From assembly GCA_011046415.1 (NCBI GenBank), contig DSAP01000091.1:1-38764 (forward strand): DNA of 38,764 nucleotides. The letters are read 5' to 3'. Made by a program: the position numbers and the translations under genes. Below the pieces are notes generated by a model. It did no database searches. It was not told the DNA's origin and saw only the letters and a program-made list of their open reading frames with translations. This stretch comes from a bacterium (GTDB taxonomy: Bacteria > Zhuqueibacterota > QNDG01 > JABMRT01). Of this stretch, positions 25,146 to 32,850 are shown in pieces. The stretch's first letter is position 1. Each line of letters begins with the position of its first letter.

Positions 25146-26551
25146 GACTTGAATATCAATCCGTAAATTTCATCTTTGTTAATCTCTCCGGTTATCCAAA
25201 GGAACGCCGTATAGACCACCAAACCCATGCCGAGTGCGCCGATCCCCGCAAAACCCTGAACGGGGATCAGGCGTGAGACCGGCCACAATACAAGCGCGGA
25301 GATGGAAATCCGGAAAAAGGAGCGGATGGGTAACTGTATTCTGAATTTTCGAAATACCAGACAGAAACTGGCTAAAGCACCGAACCCCAGACTGACAACC
25401 ATCGCGACGGCCGCGCCGATGGCCTGGAAACGGGGAATCAAAGTCAGGTTCAGGATCACGGCCAGGACGACCGTAAAAAAAATCAGGATGAAAGACAGGG
25501 CCGGCCTGTGATCCGCATTCAGAATCGTGGTGAACAAATTGATAAAGGAAAGAAGCGTCACCCCCCAGACGAGGATGGAGAGGACCGGCGCGCCCGGTGA
25601 GAATTCCGGCTTGAACAGGACGGTGATCAAATCACGGCTGCCGAGCGAAATGAGCACCGCGACGGGAGCCAGGAAGAGCCAGAGGAATCGAAACGCCTGG
25701 CTGATTGTGACGAGCACATCCTGGTGATTCCCGGAAGAAATACCGGAGGACAGGACCGGAAGGAGCGCAGCAGAAACCCCGATAAACAGGTAGAAAGGAA
25801 TCTTGGCCAAGAGGGATGCCACGCCATAATAACCCACCCCATCCAATCCCAGAAAATATTTGACGAACCAGAGGTCCATATTCAGGAGCAACTGGAGAAC
25901 CAGAAAATAAAGAATGGACGGAAGGGTAAAACGAATCATGGAAATTCGCCGGTCGAATCGCATCCCGGGTTGTGATCGGAGCATAATAAAACCGATCGCC
26001 GCGCCGATCACGGCGGACAGGGGATTGGCCCAGAGGGCGCCGACCACGGAACGGGTCTGCATGACCAGAAGAACACCGACAAGCAGTTTCGCGGCGCCGT
26101 AACAGACGAGGAGCAAAGCCTGTCTGTGAAACGCCTGCCGGCTGTTCTCGAAGGCGACGAGAAGATGGAAAAACCCGATAAACAGGATGTCGATCACGGC
26201 CAGCCGGATAAACGTCGTGAGCAGATGATCCCCGAACAAACGGGATATGCGGGGTGCGCACAGGAATGTGATGCCGAACAGGCACAGCGCGATCACGGTC
26301 TGCACCTTCAGGGCAAAGCGGAGGATGGCGCCGGACTGATCGGGCCTGGCCGCGGCGTATCGCTGCACGGCATAGGGCAGTCCGTTGACGAGGAAAATCT
26401 CGAACCATTGCAGGATGCTCATCACCAGAAGATAAATGGCGTAATCCGGAACGGAGAGCTGACGCGTCAGGATAAAATGGTAAACGTACCCGAGGACGAG
26501 GACGAATCCCCACCCCAGGACGAGATGGAATGTGCCCTGTTTAAAATGCAT
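25142..26551 (-). CDS. Wzx-like oligosaccharide flippase (second of two)
   Basis: About 469 residues with 12-14 transmembrane segments, of the MOP-superfamily polysaccharide exporter type. Its start HFKQGTFHLVLGWGFVLVLGY is followed by YHFILTRQLSVPDYAIYLLV, the usual beginning of this family. It is clearly diverged from the flippase at 15207-16655, so it is not a recent duplicate. I use the ATG at 26551, preceded by GGGG at four bases; an upstream ATG at 26572 would overlap the GT-C gene more. Two flippases in one locus suggest two different lipid-linked substrates. It lies in GC-richer DNA than the first flippase. Confidence 0.85.
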   Translation of the reverse strand: MHFKQGTFHLVLGWGFVLVLGYVYHFILTRQLSVPDYAIYLLVMSILQWFEIFLVNGLPYAVQRYAAARPDQSGAILRFALKVQTVIALCLFGITFLCAPRISRLFGDHLLTTFIRLAVIDILFIGFFHLLVAFENSRQAFHRQALLLVCYGAAKLLVGVLLVMQTRSVVGALWANPLSAVIGAAIGFIMLRSQPGMRFDRRISMIRFTLPSILYFLVLQLLLNMDLWFVKYFLGLDGVGYYGVASLLAKIPFYLFIGVSAALLPVLSSGISSGNHQDVLVTISQAFRFLWLFLAPVAVLISLGSRDLITVLFKPEFSPGAPVLSILVWGVTLLSFINLFTTILNADHRPALSFILIFFTVVLAVILNLTLIPRFQAIGAAVAMVVSLGFGALASFCLVFRKFRIQLPIRSFFRISISALVLWPVSRLIPVQGFAGIGALGMGLVVYTAFLWITGEINKDEIYGLIFKS

Positions 26552-28193
26552 TTTCCCCGCTCGTTTCGGCATCCCAGGCGTACACGGCGACGGTTCCCCG
26601 GCCTGTATACAGGGGTTTCTCGAACCGGGTGTCGATATAGGTCCGGACCTCTTCGGGGATATAATTGGAATGAGTCAGGTGAAAATCGCTCACCATCATC
26701 CAGCCGCGCGGAGATCCGGCCACGATATCCCGGAGTTGTTCCAGGGACCGGACGCAGGGGAGACCGGCATAGATATCCACAGGGTTTCCGGCTGAATCCA
26801 CGATGTTCTTTTCGATCGCCTGGTTCAGATTCGCCCAGTTCAGTCCGTAATCCGCACGGATCCCGTAATAAAGCGCCACCTGCGGCAGCGTGGCCACAAT
26901 CACATCCCCCTCGCGTGCGCCGGACCTGACGATGGACGAAGCCTCACGCCATTCTTCCGGTGTCACGGCGAGATTGGTGACGCCGTCCGGCAGCCGGGGA
27001 ATGTTGAGGGTGATGCGCAGCCAGGGTGAAATCACAAAAAGCGCGGCGACCAATAACACCACCGCCCGGCGGGCGAGCGTTGCATTTCGCGCGACACCCT
27101 TGAACCGAAGAATCTCCGAATCGGCCCAGTGCACGAGCCCGTAGGCGGAAACCATGAGAAAGAGCGGATAGACGTAAAAAAGATAGGTCGGTGTCCGGTG
27201 GGTGAACACGAAGGACAGAAGCACAAAAACCGCACCGAAAACCGAGATGTTGATCCATCCCTCCCGTTCGCCCCGGGTGACGTGCCGGACGACGCCGATA
27301 AAAAAGAACGCGGCCAGGGGAAATCGCCACGGCGAAATCAGGAATTCGAGGAGGACCATCGGATGTGTCGCGGCCGGATCGCCGGCCGCCCACGGGGGTG
27401 TATATGAGAAGGCTTCGGCGGCCAGGGCGCGCACCCGGGGGACGAGCGTCCAGACCAGGACCGTACCGGCCGCACCGGCGGCGAGAGCGAGGCTGTATTT
27501 CTGAATCCAGCGGAAAGGCGCGTCCTTCTCGAGGAGCGGCGACATCATCCGTATCAGCAGATAAACACCGATCGCGGGAATCAGGAAGACGGCCAGCATC
27601 TGGACCCAGAGGACTGCCGCCAACCACAGCCCGACCCCGACCAGGAGGTAAGCCGGCGAGATGCCGGATCGGGACATGTACCGGATCAGCCGGTTCCCTG
27701 TTTTTCCGGAATCCGCTTTTTCTGCGTCATCACCGGATTCGAACCCCCGGAGAAAGAAATAAAGGATCAGCAGAGTGAAGAGCTGGAGCAGGGTGTACAT
27801 CCGGGAAACGCGCGACCATCCGACCTCGAAATTGGAAAAGGTCATGAAAAATGCGGAAACCAGGGCGACCCGGTCTCCGTAAAGCCTCCGGGCCAGGCCC
27901 GCGACGAGCAGAATCGAAAGGATGCCGAACACGGCCGCGGGCAGCCGGGCCCCGAACTCGTCGAATCCGGTCAGGCGGAATGAACCGGCGACCAGGGCGG
28001 TGAATAGCTGGGCGCGTCCGTACCCATGGCCCGAGGGGAGAACATCCCGGCCTGTCTCGAGAAGAGACCGGGCGGCGAAGGCGGAATTCACCTCGTCGAC
28101 CCACATGCTGGCATGGCCCAGCCGGACCAGTCTGAGTGTGGAACCGATCATCACCAGTCCCACCAGCAGGAAAATAAAATGGGATTTCTTCAT
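26541..28193 (-). CDS. GT-C family membrane glycosyltransferase
   Basis: About 550 residues from the ATG at 28193, which has TGAGG upstream and begins with a membrane helix. The frame stays open to 28349, but the extra 52 residues come from a 7-base repeat array and are not protein-like. The first periplasmic loop has the GT-C acidic motif MWVDEVNSAF (Asp33-Glu34), then about 10-11 helices and a soluble C-terminal periplasmic domain from about residue 400, including RSGAREGDVIVATLP and YYGIRADY. These proteins transfer sugars from polyprenyl-phosphate donors to glycan or protein on the outer face of the inner membrane. The end overlaps the second flippase gene by about 11 bases. Confidence 0.8.
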   Translation of the reverse strand: MKKSHFIFLLVGLVMIGSTLRLVRLGHASMWVDEVNSAFAARSLLETGRDVLPSGHGYGRAQLFTALVAGSFRLTGFDEFGARLPAAVFGILSILLVAGLARRLYGDRVALVSAFFMTFSNFEVGWSRVSRMYTLLQLFTLLILYFFLRGFESGDDAEKADSGKTGNRLIRYMSRSGISPAYLLVGVGLWLAAVLWVQMLAVFLIPAIGVYLLIRMMSPLLEKDAPFRWIQKYSLALAAGAAGTVLVWTLVPRVRALAAEAFSYTPPWAAGDPAATHPMVLLEFLISPWRFPLAAFFFIGVVRHVTRGEREGWINISVFGAVFVLLSFVFTHRTPTYLFYVYPLFLMVSAYGLVHWADSEILRFKGVARNATLARRAVVLLVAALFVISPWLRITLNIPRLPDGVTNLAVTPEEWREASSIVRSGAREGDVIVATLPQVALYYGIRADYGLNWANLNQAIEKNIVDSAGNPVDIYAGLPCVRSLEQLRDIVAGSPRGWMMVSDFHLTHSNYIPEEVRTYIDTRFEKPLYTGRGTVAVYAWDAETSGENAF

Positions 28194-28287
28194 CTGAGCC
28201 TCACCCATTATTGGAATGCAGTCTGACTTTTTTGAATAAAACTGACGGATGAACTCCCGCCCTCTTTCCCTTTTCCGACATCCACAC

Positions 28288-28357
28288 CCTTCGTCACTTG
28301 TAACTTGTAACTCGCAACTCCCCTTTGCCCACCTCTCACCCCTTACCACTTACCTCC
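28288..28357. repeat. Array of about ten degenerate 7-base units
   Basis: The sequence parses into consecutive 7-base units with no slippage from 28288 to 28357. AACTTGT and AACTCGC sit next to each other at 28302-28315; TACCACT and TACCTCC lie at 28344-28357. Units are similar but rarely identical. The array fills most of the gap between the epimerase and GT-C genes and enters the 3' end of the epimerase gene, supplying its last codons and stop. Confidence 0.7.
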
Positions 28358-29361
28358 CGATTCAAATACCGCCACAGATATTTCTTGTAATATTCCGCCG
28401 TCTTTTCGATGCCGATCCTCAGATCATGTTCCGCCTTCCACCCGGTCGCCGCCTCCAGTTTGGCTGTGGACACGACGAACCGCCTGATGTCGATCTTCTC
28501 GCGCGATCCGGGAAACGGGATGTGGACGATCTCGCCCTTGCCCACTGCCCGGACGACCTCGCGGACCATCTCGATGAACACGGTCTCGACGCCGGATCCG
28601 ACATAAAAGACTTCTCCGTCCGTCTGTTCTGATACCGCCGCGCGGACGAAGGCGTCGACCACGTCGTCAATATACACATAATCGCGGGTCTGCGATCCGT
28701 CTCCGTAGACCGTGATGGGTTTTTCCTGCATGGCGTTGGCCATGAACCAGTTCAGGATCCCGTAAAACCCGGCGTGCATCTGGCAGCGCGGACCGTATAC
28801 ATTGTTCAGCCGCAGGGAGACAACCGGCAGTGCATATACATGGTGATAGAGCAGCAGGTACTTCTCCCCGGCGAGTTTGTTGATTCCGTAGATATCGGTC
28901 GGCCGGTCGGGATGCGTTTCGTCCACCGGCATGGATTCCGGTTCGCCCGCCTGCCCCCGGGAACCCGCGAAAACCACCCTGGGCGGTTGACCGGACTTCC
29001 GGGCGGCCTCGAGCACATTCAGGGTGCCCGTGCAGTTGATTTCGGCGTCGAGCCGGGGATCGCTCATCGAGATTTCCCGGCCGACCTGGGCGGCCATGTG
29101 AAACACGATGTCAGCCTGTCCGACGAGCGGCGTGACCAGATCCCGGTCCCGGACATCGCCGCGGATGAACCGGACGTCCCGTTCGATTTCACGGATGTTA
29201 AAGGGGTTCCACCCGTACGGCTCGAGACAGGCATCGAGGAGGGTGACCTCCGCGCCGAGACGGACGCAACGGTGCGCAAGGCTGCTTCCGATGAAGCCCA
29301 GCCCGCCGGTGATCAGGACGCTTCGGCCTTTGAGCCGGTGATAGGGAAATGATGCCGCCAC
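28336..29361 (-). CDS. NAD-dependent epimerase/dehydratase (extended SDR)
   Basis: A 341-residue nucleotide-sugar enzyme. The Rossmann motif TGGLGFIG lies at 18-25, followed by FIRGDVRD, the catalytic-region VFAGSRGQAGEPESMPVDE, the active-site YGINK at about 160, and RLNNVYGPR and VYGDGSQTRDYVYIDDVV further on. It probably converts an NDP-sugar by 4-epimerisation, 4,6-dehydration or decarboxylation; the pattern does not fix which. The start is GTG, with AGGAG 12 bases upstream. The last residues (EVSGKG) and stop codon fall inside the 7-base repeat array, so the natural C-terminus may have been altered. The GT2 gene lies nine bases upstream. Confidence 0.85.
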   Translation of the reverse strand: MAASFPYHRLKGRSVLITGGLGFIGSSLAHRCVRLGAEVTLLDACLEPYGWNPFNIREIERDVRFIRGDVRDRDLVTPLVGQADIVFHMAAQVGREISMSDPRLDAEINCTGTLNVLEAARKSGQPPRVVFAGSRGQAGEPESMPVDETHPDRPTDIYGINKLAGEKYLLLYHHVYALPVVSLRLNNVYGPRCQMHAGFYGILNWFMANAMQEKPITVYGDGSQTRDYVYIDDVVDAFVRAAVSEQTDGEVFYVGSGVETVFIEMVREVVRAVGKGEIVHIPFPGSREKIDIRRFVVSTAKLEAATGWKAEHDLRIGIEKTAEYYKKYLWRYLNREVSGKG

Positions 29362-29370
29362 TGGAACCGT

Positions 29371-30330
29371 TCACTCCTTTTTTTCGGGATCAAAGATGGA
29401 AATTTCGGCCTCGCGGTACGTCCCCCCGGCCATGAATCCGAACGACCAGGCCAGCGCCGCCGCCAGGAAGAGCGGCGTGATCCACAGGAAAACCAGCGTC
29501 TGTCTCAGATCGATCCGGACCAGCCGCGCGAGCGCCAGCGCCCAGCGGACGAGGGGAAGGCCGAGACAGAGCGGGGGAAACCGGAGGAATATTTTACCCG
29601 GGAGGTCCGTGATCCGTCTCTCGACCGCGACGGCCCTGCCCAGCCTGTGCTGGTGCTGAAAGAGCTTCCGGAACTGCATCCGGTTCAGGTGCACCACGGC
29701 CAGGTCGGGTCTGAAATAGATCCGACCCCCCGCTTTCAGGAGCTGCCAGTTCAGGAGGGTGTCTTCATTGGGAAAATTATCCGTGAATTCAAACCGGAGC
29801 CTGAAGAAGGATTCGCGTTTGAACGACAGGTTACAGGAAGGGTTGTTCCGGACGAATCCTTCGGGGGACTTCTTCGTCCACTCGTTGAATTCGATCAGGT
29901 GACTGACCCAGGCCACGTAATTCCGGGGGTACCCGTTGATCACGGAACCGCCGACCGCTTCGCAGTCGAGTGTCCGGTGCGCGTCGGCATGCCCCTGAAG
30001 CCATCCCGGCTCGGGGACGCAATCCGAATCGGTGAACACCACGATTTCGCCCCGCGCCTCGCGCACGCCCAGATTCCGTCCGCTGCCCGGCAATGTCTGA
30101 TGCGCAAGGTGTATCAGCCGCACCTCCGGAAACTGCGTTCGAATCAACTCCGTCGTGCCGTCGTCGGAGCTGTCCACGACGAGGACTTCGAAATCGAAGG
30201 AGGTCTCCTGCGCGAGCACGGCCTCCAGCGTCTTTCCGATGGTCCCCACCGCATTGTAGCAGGGAATCGCGACCGTGACGGAAACCGTTTTATGATCCGT
30301 ATGATTCATATGCATGTTCATTCCCGACAC
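29371..30330 (-). CDS. GT2 glycosyltransferase, membrane associated
   Basis: About 312-319 residues. The N-terminal GT-A domain has VTVAIPCYNAVGTIGKTL, VVDSSDDGTTELI, the metal-binding FTDSDCVPEPGWL and the catalytic-base region NFPNEDTLLNWQL. A hydrophobic pair at the C-terminus (LVFLWITPLFLAAALAW) probably anchors it. It resembles rhamnosyl- and galactosyltransferases of exopolysaccharide loci. The frame opens at a GTG (30330), with several in-frame ATGs just after it (30321, 30315, 30309); the true start is uncertain by a few residues. The next gene lies nine bases downstream. Confidence 0.87.
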   Translation of the reverse strand: MSGMNMHMNHTDHKTVSVTVAIPCYNAVGTIGKTLEAVLAQETSFDFEVLVVDSSDDGTTELIRTQFPEVRLIHLAHQTLPGSGRNLGVREARGEIVVFTDSDCVPEPGWLQGHADAHRTLDCEAVGGSVINGYPRNYVAWVSHLIEFNEWTKKSPEGFVRNNPSCNLSFKRESFFRLRFEFTDNFPNEDTLLNWQLLKAGGRIYFRPDLAVVHLNRMQFRKLFQHQHRLGRAVAVERRITDLPGKIFLRFPPLCLGLPLVRWALALARLVRIDLRQTLVFLWITPLFLAAALAWSFGFMAGGTYREAEISIFDPEKKE

Positions 30331-30364
30331 ACCGATGGACGGAATCGGTCTGTCATCCCTCGGT

Positions 30365-31438
30365 TCAGGCCCGATCCGGAGGGATCGTCTTATCGACGAT
30401 TTCTTTCATCCGCCGTGAAAACGCATCCAGCGTGCAATGCTCCCGGAACGCCGCGTATCCGGCCCGGCCGATCCGATCCCGCAAATTCGGATCATTCTTC
30501 AGCCTGCGGATCGCATCCGCCAACGCTTGGGGATCTCCGGGCTCCACGAAGATCACACTCTCCCCGTCGGCGAGATACTCCGCGACCGGCCTGTTACGCA
30601 TCGTGACGAGCGGCTTCGCAACGGCCGTCGCCTCCACCACCTTGTTGGTGAAGACCTCGTAGGCGCGCGGCCGGTCGCCAAAGAAGCCGAGACACACATC
30701 CGCGCGGGACATCGCCTCGCCCAGATCCTCGTAGGGAACCCACCGGATGAACCGGCAATTCGTCAGATTCAGCGACTCGGCCAGCGCCATGTCGGACGCG
30801 TAAGTCGTCCCGTATCCGATGATCTGGAAGCGGATATTCTCCTCCCGCAACAGATGCGCCGCCTGCAGGATCACGGAAACCCCGTGAAACGGCGCATACT
30901 CGCCGTGAAAGTGGACGAGGAAGGATGCATCGCCCTTCTCCTTTTCGCGCGGACGGATCATTTCGTCGTCGGCGGCCAGGAATACCCGTTCGAATTTGGA
31001 GATCGGGACGTGATACCGCTCCGACCAGACCCGGATGTGGTCGTGGGAATCCAGGAGGATGCAGTCCGCCCGGTTCATCGTCCACGTATCGACCGACGCG
31101 AACAGCCGCGCCCTGAAGCCGTTCGGCCGGGCGCGCTCCCAGTCGAGCATGGTCTCGTGCGTGCCGCTGTGCACGTCGAAGATTACCGGCTTGCGCGTAA
31201 GAATGCGGACAAACGGCATGAGGAGAGCGCCGTAAAATCCGAGGATCACCACATCGCATTTTTTTTTCTTCCGGATAAATTGCCACAGAAGCCGCGGATA
31301 ATGACGGAACCGCTTGTCCGGAGGCAGGCACGCCTCGACCCGGAAGCCCGCACGATCCAGCGCCTTGAGCAGGGTCCGCGTACGCACATACTCCCGCTCC
31401 CGCCCCGCGATATAACAAATCTTTACTCTGTTTTTCAT
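30365..31438 (-). CDS. Glycosyltransferase family 4 protein
   Basis: A 357-residue GT-B protein from the ATG at 31438 (AAGGTCAGG upstream; an open frame to 31486 is unsupported). The acceptor half has VKICYIAGREREYVRTRTLL and FDVHSGTHETMLDWERARP. The donor half has FLVHFHGEYAPFHGVSVIL, IIGYGTTY, and EVFTNKVVEATAVAKPLVTM in place of the E-x7-E region. The DNA is very GC-rich (44 of 60 bases at 31081-31140), which is why long false frames appear on both strands. Sugar and linkage unknown. It follows a 135-base gap containing a 7-base repeat array. Confidence 0.83.
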   Translation of the reverse strand: MKNRVKICYIAGREREYVRTRTLLKALDRAGFRVEACLPPDKRFRHYPRLLWQFIRKKKKCDVVILGFYGALLMPFVRILTRKPVIFDVHSGTHETMLDWERARPNGFRARLFASVDTWTMNRADCILLDSHDHIRVWSERYHVPISKFERVFLAADDEMIRPREKEKGDASFLVHFHGEYAPFHGVSVILQAAHLLREENIRFQIIGYGTTYASDMALAESLNLTNCRFIRWVPYEDLGEAMSRADVCLGFFGDRPRAYEVFTNKVVEATAVAKPLVTMRNRPVAEYLADGESVIFVEPGDPQALADAIRRLKNDPNLRDRIGRAGYAAFREHCTLDAFSRRMKEIVDKTIPPDRA

Positions 31439-31507
31439 GCCTGACCTTGAAACCCGTATCCGGTGCCCGACCCCGGTGCCCATCACCGGTCGCCGGAGGA
31501 ATATTGT

Positions 31508-31542
31508 CTTGCCGATTGCTTATCGCCGGATGCCGACTCCTG
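31508..31542. repeat. Array of five degenerate 7-base units
   Basis: Five consecutive 7-base units, including CTTGCCG at 31508-31514 and ATCGCCG at 31522-31528, lie in the 135-base gap between a GT4 and a GT2 gene. The rest of the gap (31439-31507 and 31543-31573) is low in coding potential. It includes GGTGCCC twice, 13 bases apart. I see no terminator there. Confidence 0.55.
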
Positions 31543-31573
31543 AATCGTCCGTCGTCTCTTGCAACCCGCCCTA

Positions 31574-32755
31574 TCAATAACAGTCCGTCTGCCTGTCGGT
31601 TTCCAGCCGACGCACCTCCCCGGAGAAGATGGAAAGAAACACCATGGAAAAAATCACCTGCAGGCCGAACGAGAGCAGAAAGAACATGAAAACGGCCTCC
31701 TGCAGCCTGAAAATCGGGGAAAACCCGGATTCGACCCAGGCCAGGAAGATACGTACCGCCAGAAAAACCGCCGCGCAGATGCTCAGCAGGCCCGCTCCGA
31801 CGATCCACGCCATAAATTTCCGGTCTGAAATCCACCGGGTCGTCCGGTCCGGGCGGGCGAATTTATGGAGGACCGCGTACATCCGGCTGGCCGAACCGAA
31901 GACCGCGAGCTGGCTGCCCATCATGGCCATCAGGCTGGCGAAGATGGCGGCGTGATAAGAGAGATAGATTCCTCCGATGGACAGGTTGCCGAACAACAGG
32001 ACGACCATCAATGTAAAGGACACAAAAAACAGGATCAGTCCGGGAACGGTGAACACCGAAGTCGGATTGTAGAGAAACATCAGCATCACGATCATGCGCA
32101 GGATGCGCCACCCGTCCTGAAACGGCCTGAGCTTCGATTCGCCGATCCGGGGATGATAGGGAATGTCCACCTGATCCACATCCAGCCCTATCTGGGCGGC
32201 CTTGATCGTGATTTCTGTCTCGATCTCGAAGCCCTCGGAGCACAGATCCATGCGCAGGCAGTCGGCCTTCCGGAGACCGTATAGGCCGGAAAGCGGGTCG
32301 AATACGGATGAGGCATACAACCGCTGGATCATCTTCCGGAACAGCCAGTTGCCGATCCGGTTGACGGGATGGATGTTTTCTCCCGTCTCCCTGCGTGCGA
32401 CCACCATGGGATGCGATTCCAGCCTCCCGGCGATCACGGGAACCATGGCGGCCGGATAGGTGCCGTCCGCATCGATGAAAATCACGAATTCGCCCCGTGC
32501 GTTCCGGATGCCGGTACGCATGGCCGCGCCTTTGCCCCGGTTTCGCCGGTGCGAGATGACCCGCACGCCGGCCGATTCCGCCGCCCTGCGCGTCCCATCC
32601 CCGCTGCCGTCATCGACGACCATGATCTCGTACCGGTCGTCGACCACGGATCGCAGATCCCGGATCACGACCGGCAGTCCCGCCTCTTCATTATAGGCCG
32701 GAACGATGACCGTATACCGGATTTTCCTGTCTGTTCTGTTTGTCGGTTCCGTCAT
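31574..32755 (-). CDS. GT2 glycosyltransferase, polyprenyl-phosphate sugar synthase type
   Basis: A 393-residue protein from the ATG at 32755 (a TTG at 32761 is also possible). The catalytic domain has YTVIVPAYNEEAGLPVVIRD, VVDDGSGDGT, NRGKGAAMRTGI and the metal-binding FIDADGTYP, typical of dolichol-phosphate-mannose-synthase-like enzymes. It then has VDIPYHPRIGESKLRPFQDG and four hydrophobic segments (about 235-380), one pair more than the simplest members. Likely product: a polyprenyl-phosphate-linked hexose serving the GT-C enzymes. It is flanked by gaps on both sides that carry 7-base repeat arrays. Confidence 0.87.
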   Translation of the reverse strand: MTEPTNRTDRKIRYTVIVPAYNEEAGLPVVIRDLRSVVDDRYEIMVVDDGSGDGTRRAAESAGVRVISHRRNRGKGAAMRTGIRNARGEFVIFIDADGTYPAAMVPVIAGRLESHPMVVARRETGENIHPVNRIGNWLFRKMIQRLYASSVFDPLSGLYGLRKADCLRMDLCSEGFEIETEITIKAAQIGLDVDQVDIPYHPRIGESKLRPFQDGWRILRMIVMLMFLYNPTSVFTVPGLILFFVSFTLMVVLLFGNLSIGGIYLSYHAAIFASLMAMMGSQLAVFGSASRMYAVLHKFARPDRTTRWISDRKFMAWIVGAGLLSICAAVFLAVRIFLAWVESGFSPIFRLQEAVFMFFLLSFGLQVIFSMVFLSIFSGEVRRLETDRQTDCY

Positions 32756-32771
32756 AAACAAAAGACTCTTT

Positions 32772-32788
32772 CCCCATTCAAAATGGGG
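32772..32788 (-). terminator. Perfect hairpin after the GT-C gene, weak terminator candidate
   Basis: CCCCATT at 32772-32778 pairs with AATGGGG at 32782-32788 around a 3-base loop. On the minus strand it is followed by a T-rich stretch that runs into the next gene's start. It could reduce read-through from the GT-C gene or affect translation of the GT2 gene. No clean T-run. Confidence 0.3.
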
Positions 32789-32795
32789 GCGTGCA

Positions 32796-32823
32796 TTGGC
32801 CCTTCGCCGCTCGCCTTTTACTG
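32796..32823. repeat. Four degenerate 7-base units
   Basis: TTGGCCC, then TTCGCCG, with two more 7-base units following to 32823. This is the same style as the arrays at 28288 and 31508 and lies in the 95-base gap between a GT2 and a GT-C gene. Shorter and less regular than the others. Confidence 0.4.
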
Positions 32824-32850
32824 CTGATCATTATAATTGAACCCATTATT

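Noticed and set aside
28194-28349. N-terminal extension of the GT-C gene to 28349
   Set aside because: The added 52 residues are encoded by the 7-base repeat array and its flank; the ATG at 28193 has a ribosome binding site and starts directly at a membrane helix.
29647-30606. 319-codon plus-strand frame across the GT2 and GT4 genes
   Set aside because: It spans the gap between two well-supported genes on the other strand and has no recognisable motif.
30594-31835. 413-codon minus-strand frame and a 335-codon plus-strand frame over the GT4 gene at 30365-31438
   Set aside because: Very GC-rich DNA lacks stop codons in all frames. Only the GT4 frame has family motifs and a ribosome binding site.
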